Of a DNA stretch of 57,302 nt, positions 18,435-27,496 are shown piece after piece. Position 1 is the first letter of the stretch. Every line of letters starts with the position of its first letter. The stretch lies in assembly GCA_963814875.1 (NCBI GenBank), contig CAWFFJ010000020.1:1-57302 (forward strand), in the 5' to 3' direction. A program made the translations under genes and the position numbers. The notes under the pieces are model-generated. The model saw only the letters and a program-made list of their open reading frames with translations, was not told the origin of the DNA and did not search any database. Source of the DNA: CAVSIS01 sp963814875. Lineage in GTDB: Bacteria > Acidobacteriota > Thermoanaerobaculia > Thermoanaerobaculales > Sulfomarinibacteraceae.

Positions 18435-19689
18435 AGAGCCTCTCCACCGTTGTTCCGGCCTTCGGGTCTGACCGTCCGTCGTTCTCAGCAGGCCGGAACA
18501 ACCCTTGGAGCTCCCGGAGCCCGACTCGACTGCGCATCGACTATTCCACATGACTACCACCCTTCCGGTTGAGAAACATGGGTCGAACGACTCGAGCTCA
18601 GCGGCCGCGCCCGCTCCGAGCCAGGGAATGGCCAGCGGCTGGCTGGCGGCAGCCACACCGATGCTTCCGCCGGAGCCGCCAGTGGAGGGCCAAGCTGTCG
18701 GCGGTGTCTGCTACTCAATTGATTCTGGATCTCAAAGAATGAGAAGCCGCTGAAGCCGCCGCAAATTCCCGATGGCACCGGCGTCCGACGAGCGCGGGGA
18801 CCTCGGCAGCCCAGGCGTTCGAGCGGTGGTGGCCGGTTGGGGGGGTGTGAGGGAGGGTCTTGTCTGCTCAGGGCGATCCGAGAACGTCCCAGCCCGATGT
18901 TCGAGCTCCTCGTAGCCCGGCAGCGTCACTGACCCCGGCCTCGGGCCGACCCTCCTCACCTTCTTTTCTTTTCACTTCCTCGCTCTCGTGCTTCGACCTG
19001 GCGCTGCAGCGGCGCCCTCGATGCCCGCCGGACGCCGTTCCTTGGCGGGTCGCGGTTCTGCCGCCCGCGGTCTGCGGTCTGCGCAGGCCATATGCCACCG
19101 CCGTCCGCCGGGGGCCTTGACGAACGTTAGCTCCCTGAGGGGAGAGCTGACGTCATCGTGGTCGTCAATCCTAGCGGTCGTCGATGACCATTCCGGGACC
19201 GGCCTCGGGCCCGACAGGAAGCGACATGCCTCTGGTTTGGTTGATCAAACCAACCTGGACACCACCTGCTTGACTTTGACGGTTCCACAAAGCTCGTATT
19301 GCTTTGTTTCGCCGCCGGCTGCAAGACGAACCCATGGGCTTGTACGTTGTTGAAGACGGGGGGACCCGTCGAGGAAACGATCTTAAGTGCATTGTGAAGT
19401 CACTGGTGTTGACAAGTTGACCTTCGTTCCTCGCGACCCCTTCAATGGGATTGCCGTTCAGTGAAACATGACTTGTCTTCCTTCTGTGACCGCATCTCAA
19501 TATAGGGACAGTATCGTTGCCAACGGACTCGGTTGCGGACGCGTTCGTCACCTGGTTGTCGCACCCTCACGCCATCTGCAGGCGCGGCGATGCATACCCA
19601 GTCCAGGCCCCGCCACGGTCCGTTCCTCGCCTTCGTTTCTCTCGTTGACATCGCTAATCCTCCCCTTCGTGAGTCGGTCAGTTCCAGCT
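18435..19689. other. Long intergenic stretch without a convincing gene
   Basis: About 1.25 kb between two minus-strand genes. A pyrimidine-rich tract (about 18950-18985) resembles one arm of the polypurine elements elsewhere. The part from ~19130 to 19560 is less GC-rich than its surroundings and has no confident gene. A 126-codon minus-strand frame there ends in GGVQVGLINQTRG but lacks a start context or recognisable domain. This may be degraded coding DNA. Confidence 0.35.
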
Positions 19690-22299
19690 CTAGGGCTGGC
19701 TCGTGAGCTCCTCGACCAGGCTCCGGTACCTCGGGTCGACGACGAGCTCGTGGAGCGTCGGACGCTTCTCGAAACGCCTGCGCTGGACGCCGGCCGCAAA
19801 CGCCTTCCGGACCCACTCCAGCGCGCGATCGTGATCCTCCAGGTCCCACAGGCACTCGGCGATATCGGCGACCAGGCCCGGGTCGGTCGGGTTCGCCGTG
19901 ATCACGGTGTCGATGATCTGCAGGCCCCGCTCGCGCTCGCCGAGCATCGCGTGGTAGTCGGCGAGGTCGGTGGCGACGGCGAGGTCGCCAGGCGCCTTCC
20001 CGAGCCGCGTCTCGCCCAGCTCGACGGCGCGGCGGAACGCCGCCGTCGCCTTCTCCGGGGACTCGCCGAACCTGTAGGCCATGCCCAGGTTCCCCCAGAT
20101 CTTGTAGGAGCTGTCGTCGGTCGCCAGCGACCGCTCGTACATCGCGGCGGCGTCGGCGAAGCGCGCATCCTCGAAGTACAGCGTCCCCAGGTTGGAGAGG
20201 GCGACGCGGTTCGCCTCGATCGCGAGCGAGCGCTCGAATGCCTGTCGGGACTCGTCGTTGCGCCCGAGGAAGAAGTAGACCGTGCCCAGGTTGTTGTAGC
20301 CGAGTGTCGACTCCGGAGCGCAGGCGATCACCTCGCGCCACTGCGTCGCCGCCGCCTCGTACCGACCCTGCGCCAGCTCGAGCTTCGCCAGCATGTGGTG
20401 GGCCGGCCAGTAGTCGGGGCGGAGGAAGATCGCGCGCTCGAGCTCGCCCTGGGCGTCGGTGGGACGGGCCGCCGCCTGGTAGGCCGAGGCGAGCTCGACG
20501 TGGATCTCCGCGTCGGTCGGGGCGGCGCGCGACGCGCGCTCGAGGGCTGCAACCGCCTCCGGGATCCTCCCGCCCGCCCGGTCCGCGGCGCCGAGGAGAC
20601 GGTAGGCCTCCTCGGGCCAGGCTCCGTCCTTCGCCAGGCGCTCCGCCACCGCCGTTGCGCGCTGGAGCCAGTCGGCGTCCTGAGAGACCTGGAACTTCCG
20701 CAGGTCAGCCCGCCCCAGGGCGGTCCAGCCGGCGCCGAACAGGGGGTCCCGCGAGGTCGCGGTCTCGAGCAGCCCGACCGCGCGGTCGAGCTTCGCGCCG
20801 TCTCCCGCACCGGCGAGGATTCCGGTCGCCTCGAGGTAGGACCGGAACGCGTCGGGCAGGGTCGTCTTCATCGCCGCCAGGCGCTCGGCCGCCTCGCGCG
20901 GGGGCTCGAGGCCGATCATCCCCGCGACCCGGAGCACGAGACCGTCTTGGAACGACGACATGTTGCTGACGAGGTCGTCGACGACCGCGGTGCGAAGCGT
21001 CCGCCCGGTGGCGGGGTCGACCGCCGCCAGCTCGAGCCGGAGGCGCTCGCCGCTGCGGTACAGCCGGCCCGTGACCGCCACCGTCACGTTGAACCTCCGG
21101 TACACGTCCCCGACGGTCGCGGCGCCGAGGCCCGCCGCTTCGGAGGGCGGCACCGTCCAGCACCCTTCGGGCTGGTCGCGATCGATCAGCACCAGGCCGC
21201 GTATCACGTAGTCGCTCAGGCCGGCTGCGATCGTCGGCAGGCCGCCGTCCGGGCTGTCCGCCGTGAAGGGCATCACCGCCACGCGTTTCACGGTCGGGAG
21301 CACGGGCGGGGACAGCCATCGCCGATTCAGCCACACGCCGGCCGCAGCCAGCCCGATCAGGACGATCGCGACGGTCGCCCACAGCGGCACCCGGAGCGCG
21401 ATCGACCGGCCGGAGCGGCGCGGCGGCTCCGCGGGGAGCAGCTCCGCGTGCGTGCCCATCGCCCCGTGGAGTGCGAAGGCGAGGTCGCGGGCGGACTGGA
21501 AGCGGTCGTCGGGCCGCTTTTCGAGGCAGTGGCGGATGACGGCGCGGATCGGCTCCGCCACCGTGCCCGGCAGCGGGCTCGGGTCGGCGGAGAGGATCGC
21601 CGCCATGGTCTCGGCCGGCGTGTCGCGCTGGAACGCCCGCCGGCCTGCGACCAACTCGTACAGCACGCAGCCGAGGGCGAAGATGTCCGTCCGGTGGTCG
21701 ACCGGACGGCCCCGCACCTGCTCCGGGGCCATGTAGCCCACCGTGCCCAGCACGCTCCCGGTCTGCGTCGACGCCGCGGGGGCTTCCGTCTCCGCCTCCG
21801 GGCCGGGCGGCTCGTCGTGGTGAACCAGCTTGGCGAGGCCGAAGTCGAGGATCTTGACGTGCCCGTCGGTGGTGACGAAGAGGTTCTCCGGCTTGAGGTC
21901 GCGGTGGACGATCCCCCGTCCGTGGGCCGCCGCCAGGCCTGCGGCGATCTGCGCCGCGTACTCGACCGCCTTGCGCGGCGGCAGCGGCCCGTCGATCAAG
22001 AGCTCGCGCAGCGTCTGCCCCTCGAGCAGCTCCTCGACCAGGTACGGCTGCCCCGCGTGCAGGCCGACGTCGTGGATCGCGAGGATGTTGGGGTGGTTGA
22101 GCGCGCCGGTGGCGCGGGCCTCGTTCTCGAACCGGCGCAGGCGCTCCGCGTCCGCGGCGACCGCCTCCGGCAGCACCTTGATCGCCACGTCCCGGCCGAG
22201 CCGCTCGTCCCGCGCCCGCCACACCTCTCCCATCCCACCCGCGCCCACCGGTGCAACGATCCTGTACGGACCCAGATGCTCTCCCGGGCTCATGGCCAT
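19690..22299 (-). CDS. Membrane Ser/Thr protein kinase with FlgO/TolB-like and TPR regions
   Basis: 869 residues. The kinase domain is at ~12-285: glycine loop GAGGMG at 19-24, Lys 41 in VAIK, HRDLKPEN with Asp 134, DFG 152-154, and APEQ. A transmembrane helix lies at ~326-345. The segment VKRVAVMPFTADSPDGG...AAGLSDYVIRGL (about 355-480) resembles the FlgO/TolB-N-like region found between kinase and TPRs in acidobacterial proteins. TPRs fill ~520-865. The start is ATG 22299 or ATG 22293. No good ribosome-binding site is visible, but a TACAAT hexamer lies at 22334-22339. It probably senses an extracytoplasmic cue; the targets are unknown. Confidence 0.92.
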   Translation of the reverse strand: MAMSPGEHLGPYRIVAPVGAGGMGEVWRARDERLGRDVAIKVLPEAVAADAERLRRFENEARATGALNHPNILAIHDVGLHAGQPYLVEELLEGQTLRELLIDGPLPPRKAVEYAAQIAAGLAAAHGRGIVHRDLKPENLFVTTDGHVKILDFGLAKLVHHDEPPGPEAETEAPAASTQTGSVLGTVGYMAPEQVRGRPVDHRTDIFALGCVLYELVAGRRAFQRDTPAETMAAILSADPSPLPGTVAEPIRAVIRHCLEKRPDDRFQSARDLAFALHGAMGTHAELLPAEPPRRSGRSIALRVPLWATVAIVLIGLAAAGVWLNRRWLSPPVLPTVKRVAVMPFTADSPDGGLPTIAAGLSDYVIRGLVLIDRDQPEGCWTVPPSEAAGLGAATVGDVYRRFNVTVAVTGRLYRSGERLRLELAAVDPATGRTLRTAVVDDLVSNMSSFQDGLVLRVAGMIGLEPPREAAERLAAMKTTLPDAFRSYLEATGILAGAGDGAKLDRAVGLLETATSRDPLFGAGWTALGRADLRKFQVSQDADWLQRATAVAERLAKDGAWPEEAYRLLGAADRAGGRIPEAVAALERASRAAPTDAEIHVELASAYQAAARPTDAQGELERAIFLRPDYWPAHHMLAKLELAQGRYEAAATQWREVIACAPESTLGYNNLGTVYFFLGRNDESRQAFERSLAIEANRVALSNLGTLYFEDARFADAAAMYERSLATDDSSYKIWGNLGMAYRFGESPEKATAAFRRAVELGETRLGKAPGDLAVATDLADYHAMLGERERGLQIIDTVITANPTDPGLVADIAECLWDLEDHDRALEWVRKAFAAGVQRRRFEKRPTLHELVVDPRYRSLVEELTSQP

Positions 22300-22333
22300 G
22301 ACGGTCAGCTTTGTTGCAGTGATCTCCAGGATG

Positions 22334-22339
22334 ATTGTA
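22334..22339 (-). promoter_or_regulatory. Possible -10 box (TACAAT) for the kinase gene
   Basis: On the minus strand TACAAT lies about 35 nt before ATG 22299, so a short leader would be made. No matching -35 is visible. Confidence 0.35.
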
Positions 22340-22419
22340 CATCCGTGGCGCCTCAGACTCGGAATCGATCACCTCGGGACCACCGGAACGGCTCCGAACG
22401 ATCTCCGAGCGCCGACGAA

Positions 22420-22560
22420 CATTCGATCGAGGTCGACCTGTGGTCCACGGCGACCGTGTTCAACGCCGGCCACCGGATCCGCGTGGACTTCGCCGGCTCC
22501 AACTGGCCGCGCTTCGAGGTCAACCCGAACCGCGGTGGCGACCTCAGGACGCGCACAACG
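22420..22560 (+). pseudogene. Remnant of a CocE/NonD-family hydrolase (C-terminal domain)
   Basis: The translated segment HSIEVDLWSTATVF, NAGHRIRVDFAGSNWPRFEV and NPNRGGDLRT is the signature of the C-terminal jelly-roll of CocE/NonD (X-Pro dipeptidyl-peptidase S15) hydrolases. Nothing upstream matches the catalytic alpha/beta hydrolase domain, because the kinase gene occupies that DNA on the other strand. Downstream the frame loses similarity. This is a ~45-residue fossil of a gene otherwise deleted. Confidence 0.75.
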
Positions 22561-22637
22561 ACCGCGTCACATCCGGTGGGCCTGCACTCCGGGTTGGTTG
22601 GCCCTTCCAATCGGCAGCTGCGCTGCCGGTGCAGGCG

Positions 22638-22653
22638 GGACGCCCGCACCACA
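22638..22653. repeat. 16-bp direct repeat, copy 1
   Basis: GGACGCCCGCACCACA is identical to 23775-23790, in the same orientation. The preceding bases form a small GCGGG-ACG-CCCGC hairpin. The two copies flank the lipoprotein gene between them. Confidence 0.6.
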
Positions 22654-22744
22654 TGAACCTCACGCCTGGGAGTCAGGCCGTCCGCTCCTCGAGTCTGCGC
22701 AACGCTGCCCGCAACGCGAACGCCAGAACCGCGGCAGGTGTCGG

Positions 22745-23704
22745 CTACCCCGTTGGCAGTATCGGCGCGATACCTACCACCGGCTCCTTCCAGTTGCCGT
22801 AGGGCGGGATGCCTGGGGTGACGCCCGTGTAGACACGGACCAGGGTGTCGATGCCCGAGCCCATGCCGGTGCGGCGTCCGTGGTAGACCTCATAGGACAC
22901 CACCGTGCCCGATTCGTCGCGGACGACTGATCTGACCGTGGCCACGTGGTCGATGCGCGTCAAGAGCTTCTCGAGGCCGTCGGCCCTGGTGATGCACTCG
23001 CCGCTGTGGGCGTACCAGATCACGGCGCCGGGCCTGATCTTGTCGGCATTGGCCGCCATGTCCGCGCTCAGCTTCGCGGTGTCCCCGTCGCAGAAGATGG
23101 GGGTGAACAGTCCCTTGTCGTGATACCAGCGCGCGGTGGAACGGCTGTCACGGGCTCTGATCGTGCCGGTGAAGACGTTGTCACCGCCGGGAGTCCATGG
23201 TTTGACACCGGCTTCGATTGCGAGAGCGTCCGCATGGTTCGGGCATCTGGCGGCGACGGCGCTCGAAACGCGCAGGAAGTTGCCTGAGCAGTCTCTCAGC
23301 TCGCTGGCCGGGTTCTGGGTGTAGGGGATGCCGGGCTCGCCGGTGCCCGAGGTGTTTCCCTGGCTGACGATCTCGTCAATGATGGGGACCACCACGTCCT
23401 CGAGGCTCACCATCGACTCGCCGCACCGGGTGTAGTACTGGCCGGGATCAGCTGCAGCCGGTGGATGGCCGGTAGCCTCGCTGGTAGGGACGACGGCGGC
23501 ACCACCGGGAGGCTCGCCGGAAGGGCCAGGCGAAGCCTGCTCGCCGCCGCCGGCCGCACCCCCGGGGGTGGCGGCGGGTCGGGTCGCCCCCGCGTTTCCA
23601 CCTGCGCCGCTGCAGCCCACCGCTGCCATCAGAGCCATGGCGGCGAGCCCCGACATCCAGAGACTCGAAGCGGGCGGCACACGCCGGCTGCGCTCGTCGA
23701 GCAT
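22745..23704 (-). CDS. Lipoprotein with an NlpC/P60-like cysteine peptidase motif
   Basis: 319 residues. ATG 23704 has AAGGAG 7 nt upstream. A lipoprotein signal ends at Cys 31 (MALMAAVGC), then a Gly/Ala/Pro-rich linker runs to ~90. The folded part contains ELRDCSGNFLRV, which matches the catalytic Cys motif of NlpC/P60 peptidases (Cys ~139). It then has KIRPGAVIWY (~222), DHVATV (His ~253) and YEVYHGRR (His ~275), in the right order for the Cys-His-His/polar triad. It may cleave peptidoglycan stem peptides at the cell envelope. Overall similarity beyond these motifs is weak, so the assignment is moderate. Confidence 0.6.
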   Translation of the reverse strand: MLDERSRRVPPASSLWMSGLAAMALMAAVGCSGAGGNAGATRPAATPGGAAGGGEQASPGPSGEPPGGAAVVPTSEATGHPPAAADPGQYYTRCGESMVSLEDVVVPIIDEIVSQGNTSGTGEPGIPYTQNPASELRDCSGNFLRVSSAVAARCPNHADALAIEAGVKPWTPGGDNVFTGTIRARDSRSTARWYHDKGLFTPIFCDGDTAKLSADMAANADKIRPGAVIWYAHSGECITRADGLEKLLTRIDHVATVRSVVRDESGTVVSYEVYHGRRTGMGSGIDTLVRVYTGVTPGIPPYGNWKEPVVGIAPILPTG

Positions 23705-23774
23705 GGTGATTCTCCTTACTGGGAACCTGGTCGGATCAACACAGCTTGCATCGCCGGTGATTCCAAGGCGGGCC

Positions 23775-23790
23775 GGACGCCCGCACCACA
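23775..23790. repeat. 16-bp direct repeat, copy 2
   Basis: Identical to 22638-22653. It lies about 70 bp upstream of the lipoprotein start codon. Confidence 0.6.
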
Positions 23791-23895
23791 AGGGCCGTAC
23801 CGCTCGACGGCCGCTCTTCCCTTCTCACCGGCGGCTGTGCCACCGCATCTTTCGCCTAGAGGGTCCTGTTTCGATGATCCCGGTGCACCCTACGC

Positions 23896-23925
23896 AGGAC
23901 ACTCGCGTCTCACGTCGAGTGTCCT
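23896..23925 (-). terminator. Hairpin at the end of the DNA glycosylase gene
   Basis: AGGACACTCG (23896-23905) and CGAGTGTCCT (23916-23925) form a 10-bp perfect stem with a 10-nt loop, spanning the stop codon at 23910. No T-run follows, so if it terminates transcription it is not a classical intrinsic terminator. Confidence 0.45.
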
Positions 23926-24674
23926 CTGACCTTTGGGCAGAGGGCGTCCATAGGGCACTTCCCGCACTCCGGCTTCTTCGCGTGGCACCACTTTGTGCCG
24001 ATCTCCAGACAGGGGAGGTCGAGCTCGCCGGGGTACTTGGGGTTCAACGCGCGGGCCCTGAGGATGATCTGATCGTCCGAGGCGTCGGGGTCGACCAGAC
24101 CGAGTCGTCTGACCACTCGCCTGACGTGGGTGTCGACGGAGATGTCGATCGCCCAGTGGTCCGAGAACGGGACCTGGAAATCGCGGGCCAGGATGTTGGC
24201 CGCCATGGTCGCGATCTTCGGGCCGACCCCCTCGAAACCCAGGAATCGGGACACGACCTCGTCGCTCGACGGACGCTCCGCCCAGATTTGCGACGCGTCG
24301 CCGCCGTAGACGGTCTGGATGCGGGCGACGGCGAGCCGGACCCTGTGGGCGAGCTTCTCCGGGTACGGGGAGAGGTCGGTCGGTTTGGTGAGAACCTCGG
24401 CCAGCTCCTGCTCGGACAGCTCGGCGAGGGCAGCCATTGAGAGGTCGCCCCCGAGCCGCTGCTGCATCTCGTGGGGTACGCGCCACGCGCCTTCGGCCTT
24501 GAACATGAAGTCGGCGACACAGCCGAGTACGAACGCGTGCGGGTGGTGCTCGAGGTCGCGGAGCAGGGCGTTGGCGTCATCCCCGATCCCGAAGTCCACG
24601 GGTTGGCCGGGAGGGGTTGCCCACTCCAGGCCGAGCTCGAGCAGGCGAGCGGCCGTCTTGGATGGGTGTGCCAT
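23910..24674 (-). CDS. Endonuclease III-like DNA glycosylase with an Fe-S cluster
   Basis: 254 residues with the HhH-GPD layout. The helix-hairpin-helix is FLGFEGVGPKIATMAAN, with the catalytic Lys after GVGP. The catalytic Asp is in DISVDTHVRRVVRRLGL. The C-terminal cluster CHAKKPECGKCPMDALC has the C-x6-C-x2-C-x5-C spacing of the 4Fe-4S loop. The enzyme would remove oxidised pyrimidines or related lesions in base excision repair. The N-terminal ~60 residues differ from classical Nth, so it belongs to a divergent EndoIII-related group. No ribosome-binding site is seen; a TACACT box lies 6 nt before the ATG. Confidence 0.87.
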   Translation of the reverse strand: MAHPSKTAARLLELGLEWATPPGQPVDFGIGDDANALLRDLEHHPHAFVLGCVADFMFKAEGAWRVPHEMQQRLGGDLSMAALAELSEQELAEVLTKPTDLSPYPEKLAHRVRLAVARIQTVYGGDASQIWAERPSSDEVVSRFLGFEGVGPKIATMAANILARDFQVPFSDHWAIDISVDTHVRRVVRRLGLVDPDASDDQIILRARALNPKYPGELDLPCLEIGTKWCHAKKPECGKCPMDALCPKVRGHST

Positions 24675-25056
24675 TCAGGAAGTGTACGCCGGTCGTCCGG
24701 AGGAGCTGCGCAGAGGTCGGGCCAACCTCCCTTCAGGGCTTGAGGAAATCAGCACGTCAATGCCGACAGCCGGCCAGCCGGTGGCGTAGATCCCGAGGCT
24801 GAGGTCCTTGGGCTCGGTGGCGCCCTTGATATTGACTGCATCACGGCGCGCCGCGCCTCGGAGTCGATGGCGCAGTACCGCGCGCCAACGCGGGGTATGA
24901 TCGGGCGAGGTGCAGGTGGTGCGCTTTTCCGTCTCGTCGCGTGCGCGGCGTCCTTCCCTCTTCTCGACCCCGTGGGCGCCGAACGGATCGATACGCGGCG
25001 GCGGCGTGCGTCCCCGTTCGCGCGGGTGGAGCGCTGCCACCGCTGTCGCGCCGAAG
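24675..25056. other. Divergent intergenic region
   Basis: The region lies between the divergent glycosylase and esterase genes. It holds the TACACT box of the glycosylase gene; 24910-25056 is open in the esterase frame but does not look like protein. I see no repeat. Confidence 0.35.
24681..24686 (-). promoter_or_regulatory. Probable -10 box (TACACT) for a leaderless transcript
   Basis: Minus-strand TACACT ends 6 nt before the ATG at 24674 of the glycosylase gene, and no Shine-Dalgarno sequence is present. Confidence 0.5.
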
Positions 25057-26244
25057 ATGGTCGCCCTGATCGCCATCTTCGGTACCGCAATGTCGTGCGC
25101 CCGCGGTCCGGACGCGTCGGGCGGCGTGGACCCGGCGCTTCACGCCGCGATCGCGCAGATCGAGGCAGGTCGCTTGAGCTCTCCGCTCGTCGTGCAACCG
25201 GCCCCGGGCTCGGACGCGACGGTGACCTTCCTGGTGAAGAGCACTCAGGGCGAAGTGCCGCGCATCGTCTCGGACGTCACCGGCTGGGGTGAGCGCACGG
25301 ACGACGAGACCTTCGACCTGAGCGTCGGCATCATGACGCGGATCGGTACAACGGACTGGTACCGGCTCGAGACGCAGGTCGCATCCGGCGCGCGCATCGA
25401 GTACCTGGTCGTGCACGGCCAGACCGACTACCGAGCCGACCCGAACAACCCCCGAAAGGCGTGGTCTCGAAGCGGCTTTTCCGTCTCCGAGCTCGTCACG
25501 CCCGACTACGTGCCGCCGCCGGAGCTCGCGGACCCTCCCGTGACGCTCGGCGGCAGAACAACCGAGGCGACCATCGCGAGCCGCGCCCTCGGCGGTCCGC
25601 GTCGAGTGCTCGTCTACCTGCCTCCCGGGTACCGCGATGACGGCGCCTACCCGGTCGCCGTGTTCCACGCCGGCTGGGGCGTGGCCAAGGAGGGCGAGGC
25701 GCCGCGCGTGCTCGACTGGCTGATCGCCCACCGGGAGATCGTGCCGATCGTCGGGCTGTTCCTGGAGTCGTACCTCGCCGGCGACGGCGACAACCATGAG
25801 GGCCCACCGTTGCGGGACTTTCTCACCAAGGAAGCGCCGGCGTGGTTGAAGACGCGCTACGGCGTCACGACGCGCGTGGACGAGTGGGCCGTGCTCGCCA
25901 TCTCCTACGGCGCTAAGGACGCCGTCGACGCCGCGCTCGCTCCCGCCAGGGCGTACGGACGCCTGGGCCTGCTGATCCCCGGCCGCAGGCTCACCCGCGC
26001 GGACCTCGAGGCTTTCGCGCTGCAAAGAGATCGTCGGCTCCGGGTGGCCATCCTTGCCGGCCGCTACGACGTAGCCAATCTCGCCACGGCGCGCAGCGCG
26101 CGGCAGGCGCTCACCGATGCCGGCCACGCCGTCGACTACATCGAGGTCCCGGAAGGCCACAACGCGACAGCGTGGCGCAACCACCTGCGGGACGTGCTCG
26201 TCAGCCTGTTCGGGGTCCGGGACTCCCGGTCTACCGAGCCGTAG
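25057..26244 (+). CDS. Enterochelin-esterase-like alpha/beta hydrolase, probable lipoprotein
   Basis: 395 residues from ATG 25057, preferred because a short lipoprotein signal starts there (MVALIAIFGTAMSC). The frame is open to 24910 and no start has a strong ribosome-binding site. An N-terminal early-set (CBM48/Fes-N-like) domain at ~25-135 precedes the hydrolase domain. There, RRVLVYLPPGY opens the fold and AISYGAKDA holds the nucleophile Ser. RYDVAN may supply the Asp and EGHNATAWRNHL the His. Family members hydrolyse siderophore or other esters. The G-x-S-x-G elbow is altered to A-I-S-Y-G. Substrate unknown. Confidence 0.75.
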   Translation: MVALIAIFGTAMSCARGPDASGGVDPALHAAIAQIEAGRLSSPLVVQPAPGSDATVTFLVKSTQGEVPRIVSDVTGWGERTDDETFDLSVGIMTRIGTTDWYRLETQVASGARIEYLVVHGQTDYRADPNNPRKAWSRSGFSVSELVTPDYVPPPELADPPVTLGGRTTEATIASRALGGPRRVLVYLPPGYRDDGAYPVAVFHAGWGVAKEGEAPRVLDWLIAHREIVPIVGLFLESYLAGDGDNHEGPPLRDFLTKEAPAWLKTRYGVTTRVDEWAVLAISYGAKDAVDAALAPARAYGRLGLLIPGRRLTRADLEAFALQRDRRLRVAILAGRYDVANLATARSARQALTDAGHAVDYIEVPEGHNATAWRNHLRDVLVSLFGVRDSRSTEP

Positions 26245-26296
26245 CGCCTGGCACGACGCCGCGTCATCCGACACGGGACCGGGACGCAGGAAGCGT

Positions 26297-27031
26297 CTAT
26301 CGGCTCAGGACCGCGGCGAGCTGGCCCAAGAGCTCGCTGCCGTTGCCGCTCCATGACGAACCGTGCATGCATGCCAGCGTGGTCGGCTGAGTGGCGGAGA
26401 GCTTGGCAATGAGCCCGCCGGTGTTCCTGGCGTGGGCGTAGTAGTCCATCGCGTCCCGCATGGCTTCGCTCGGTCCCAGGATGTCCCCTTCGGTGATCGG
26501 AGAGTGTTTGGCACCCGGCTGCGTGAAGAGGTCGCCACAGAACAGAGTGCTCGTCGCGTGGTCGAACAGATAGCCGCAATCCCACCCGTGAGGCAGGTGG
26601 GGAGCGTCGAGCCAACCCACGGTGTGCTTGCCGAGGCAGAGCTGCTCACCATCGCCGAGGCCGCGCGCCTCACGATCGGCGACATCGTCGACGGACACCA
26701 TCTTCGCCACGGCACCACAGAGCGGTACGGCGCGAGGCGCCACGGCCAGGAACTCGTTGAGGGCGCCGCACTCGTCGGCCTCGAAGTGCGAGATGCCCAG
26801 ATAGCGCAGGTCGCGGACCGGAATCACCGCCTCGATGGCCTCACGGACGAGAGGGAACATCCGGCGCAGCCCGGTGTGGAACAGGAGCGGTTCGTCATCG
26901 ACGATCAGAAACTGGTTGAAGGTGAAGCCTGCCGGAAGCGCAGGGTTGGGCGGCACCGGCGTGCTGATGCGGTAGATGCCGTCACCGATCTCCACGATGC
27001 TCGTGTTGGACTCGGAGTTGGTGATCTTCAT
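26297..27031 (-). CDS. MBL-fold protein of the ODP (flavodiiron oxygen-binding) type
   Basis: 244 residues. The metallo-beta-lactamase fold has the ODP-type metal ligands: HFEADECGALNEF (His, Glu, Asp), the DAPHLPHGWDCG segment, LFCGDLFTQPG (Asp), and CMHGSSWSG (His). The usual extra flavodoxin domain of flavodiiron proteins is absent, so this is a stand-alone di-iron-type domain. AAGGAG lies 6 nt before ATG 27031. It is the last gene of a three-gene operon, 9 nt after the MAPEG gene and under the TetR regulator upstream. A role in oxygen, NO or peroxide handling is plausible but inferred. Confidence 0.8.
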   Translation of the reverse strand: MKITNSESNTSIVEIGDGIYRISTPVPPNPALPAGFTFNQFLIVDDEPLLFHTGLRRMFPLVREAIEAVIPVRDLRYLGISHFEADECGALNEFLAVAPRAVPLCGAVAKMVSVDDVADREARGLGDGEQLCLGKHTVGWLDAPHLPHGWDCGYLFDHATSTLFCGDLFTQPGAKHSPITEGDILGPSEAMRDAMDYYAHARNTGGLIAKLSATQPTTLACMHGSSWSGNGSELLGQLAAVLSR

Positions 27032-27040
27032 GGTGGCTCC

Positions 27041-27496
27041 TTATCGGACTGCACTGATGAATGAGTAGACCGCCATGGCGATGACGATCAGCGAAGCGAT
27101 GCTGAAGAACGTCGCGCGGACTTCGTGCGGCTTCGCGGTGAGGTACGCCCAGAAGTGCGCCAGCCGAGCGGCCACGAAGCCGAACAGCAAGCATTGGGCG
27201 AGCCAGAGCGGGGGCTGGGTCCAGGCAAACAGGAGCCCGGCCACCAGGAACACCGGGATGTTCTCGGTGTCGTTACGGTGCATACGTCTCGATCGCTCGA
27301 CGTAGTCATTGGCATCGAGCTGGCCGGGACGGGGACTCGGATTCGCCATGCCCGCGGCGGCATCCTCAGGGTTGAGGAATCCCCCGCCGACCTTCATCAT
27401 CCGATAGACGGTGATCCACCCCTGCCCCATCATCTTGGTGATCATGATCGTCGCGGCGATCACATAGGTCACGAAGACCGGGTTCTCAAATGTCAT
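27041..27496 (-). CDS. MAPEG-family membrane protein
   Basis: 151 residues, four membrane helices, with the family signature VERSRRMHRNDTENIPVFL at ~66-84. MAPEG proteins such as microsomal glutathione transferase 1 conjugate glutathione or reduce lipid peroxides in membranes. GGGAGG precedes the ATG, which overlaps the TetR stop by 4 nt (ATGA), so the two are translationally coupled. Together with the ODP protein it suggests a membrane detoxification operon. Confidence 0.88.
   Translation of the reverse strand: MTFENPVFVTYVIAATIMITKMMGQGWITVYRMMKVGGGFLNPEDAAAGMANPSPRPGQLDANDYVERSRRMHRNDTENIPVFLVAGLLFAWTQPPLWLAQCLLFGFVAARLAHFWAYLTAKPHEVRATFFSIASLIVIAMAVYSFISAVR

Noticed and set aside
19171..19551. 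A 126-codon minus-strand frame in the long gap upstream of the metzincin gene
   Set aside because: It ends GGVQVGLINQTRG, which faintly recalls surface-repeat proteins, but there is no start context, signal peptide or repeat. Not enough to call a gene.
19468..22656. A 1062-codon plus-strand frame opposite the kinase at 19690-22299
   Set aside because: The composition is that of antisense high-GC DNA. Only its last part (from 22420) resembles a protein, the CocE remnant, which is annotated separately.
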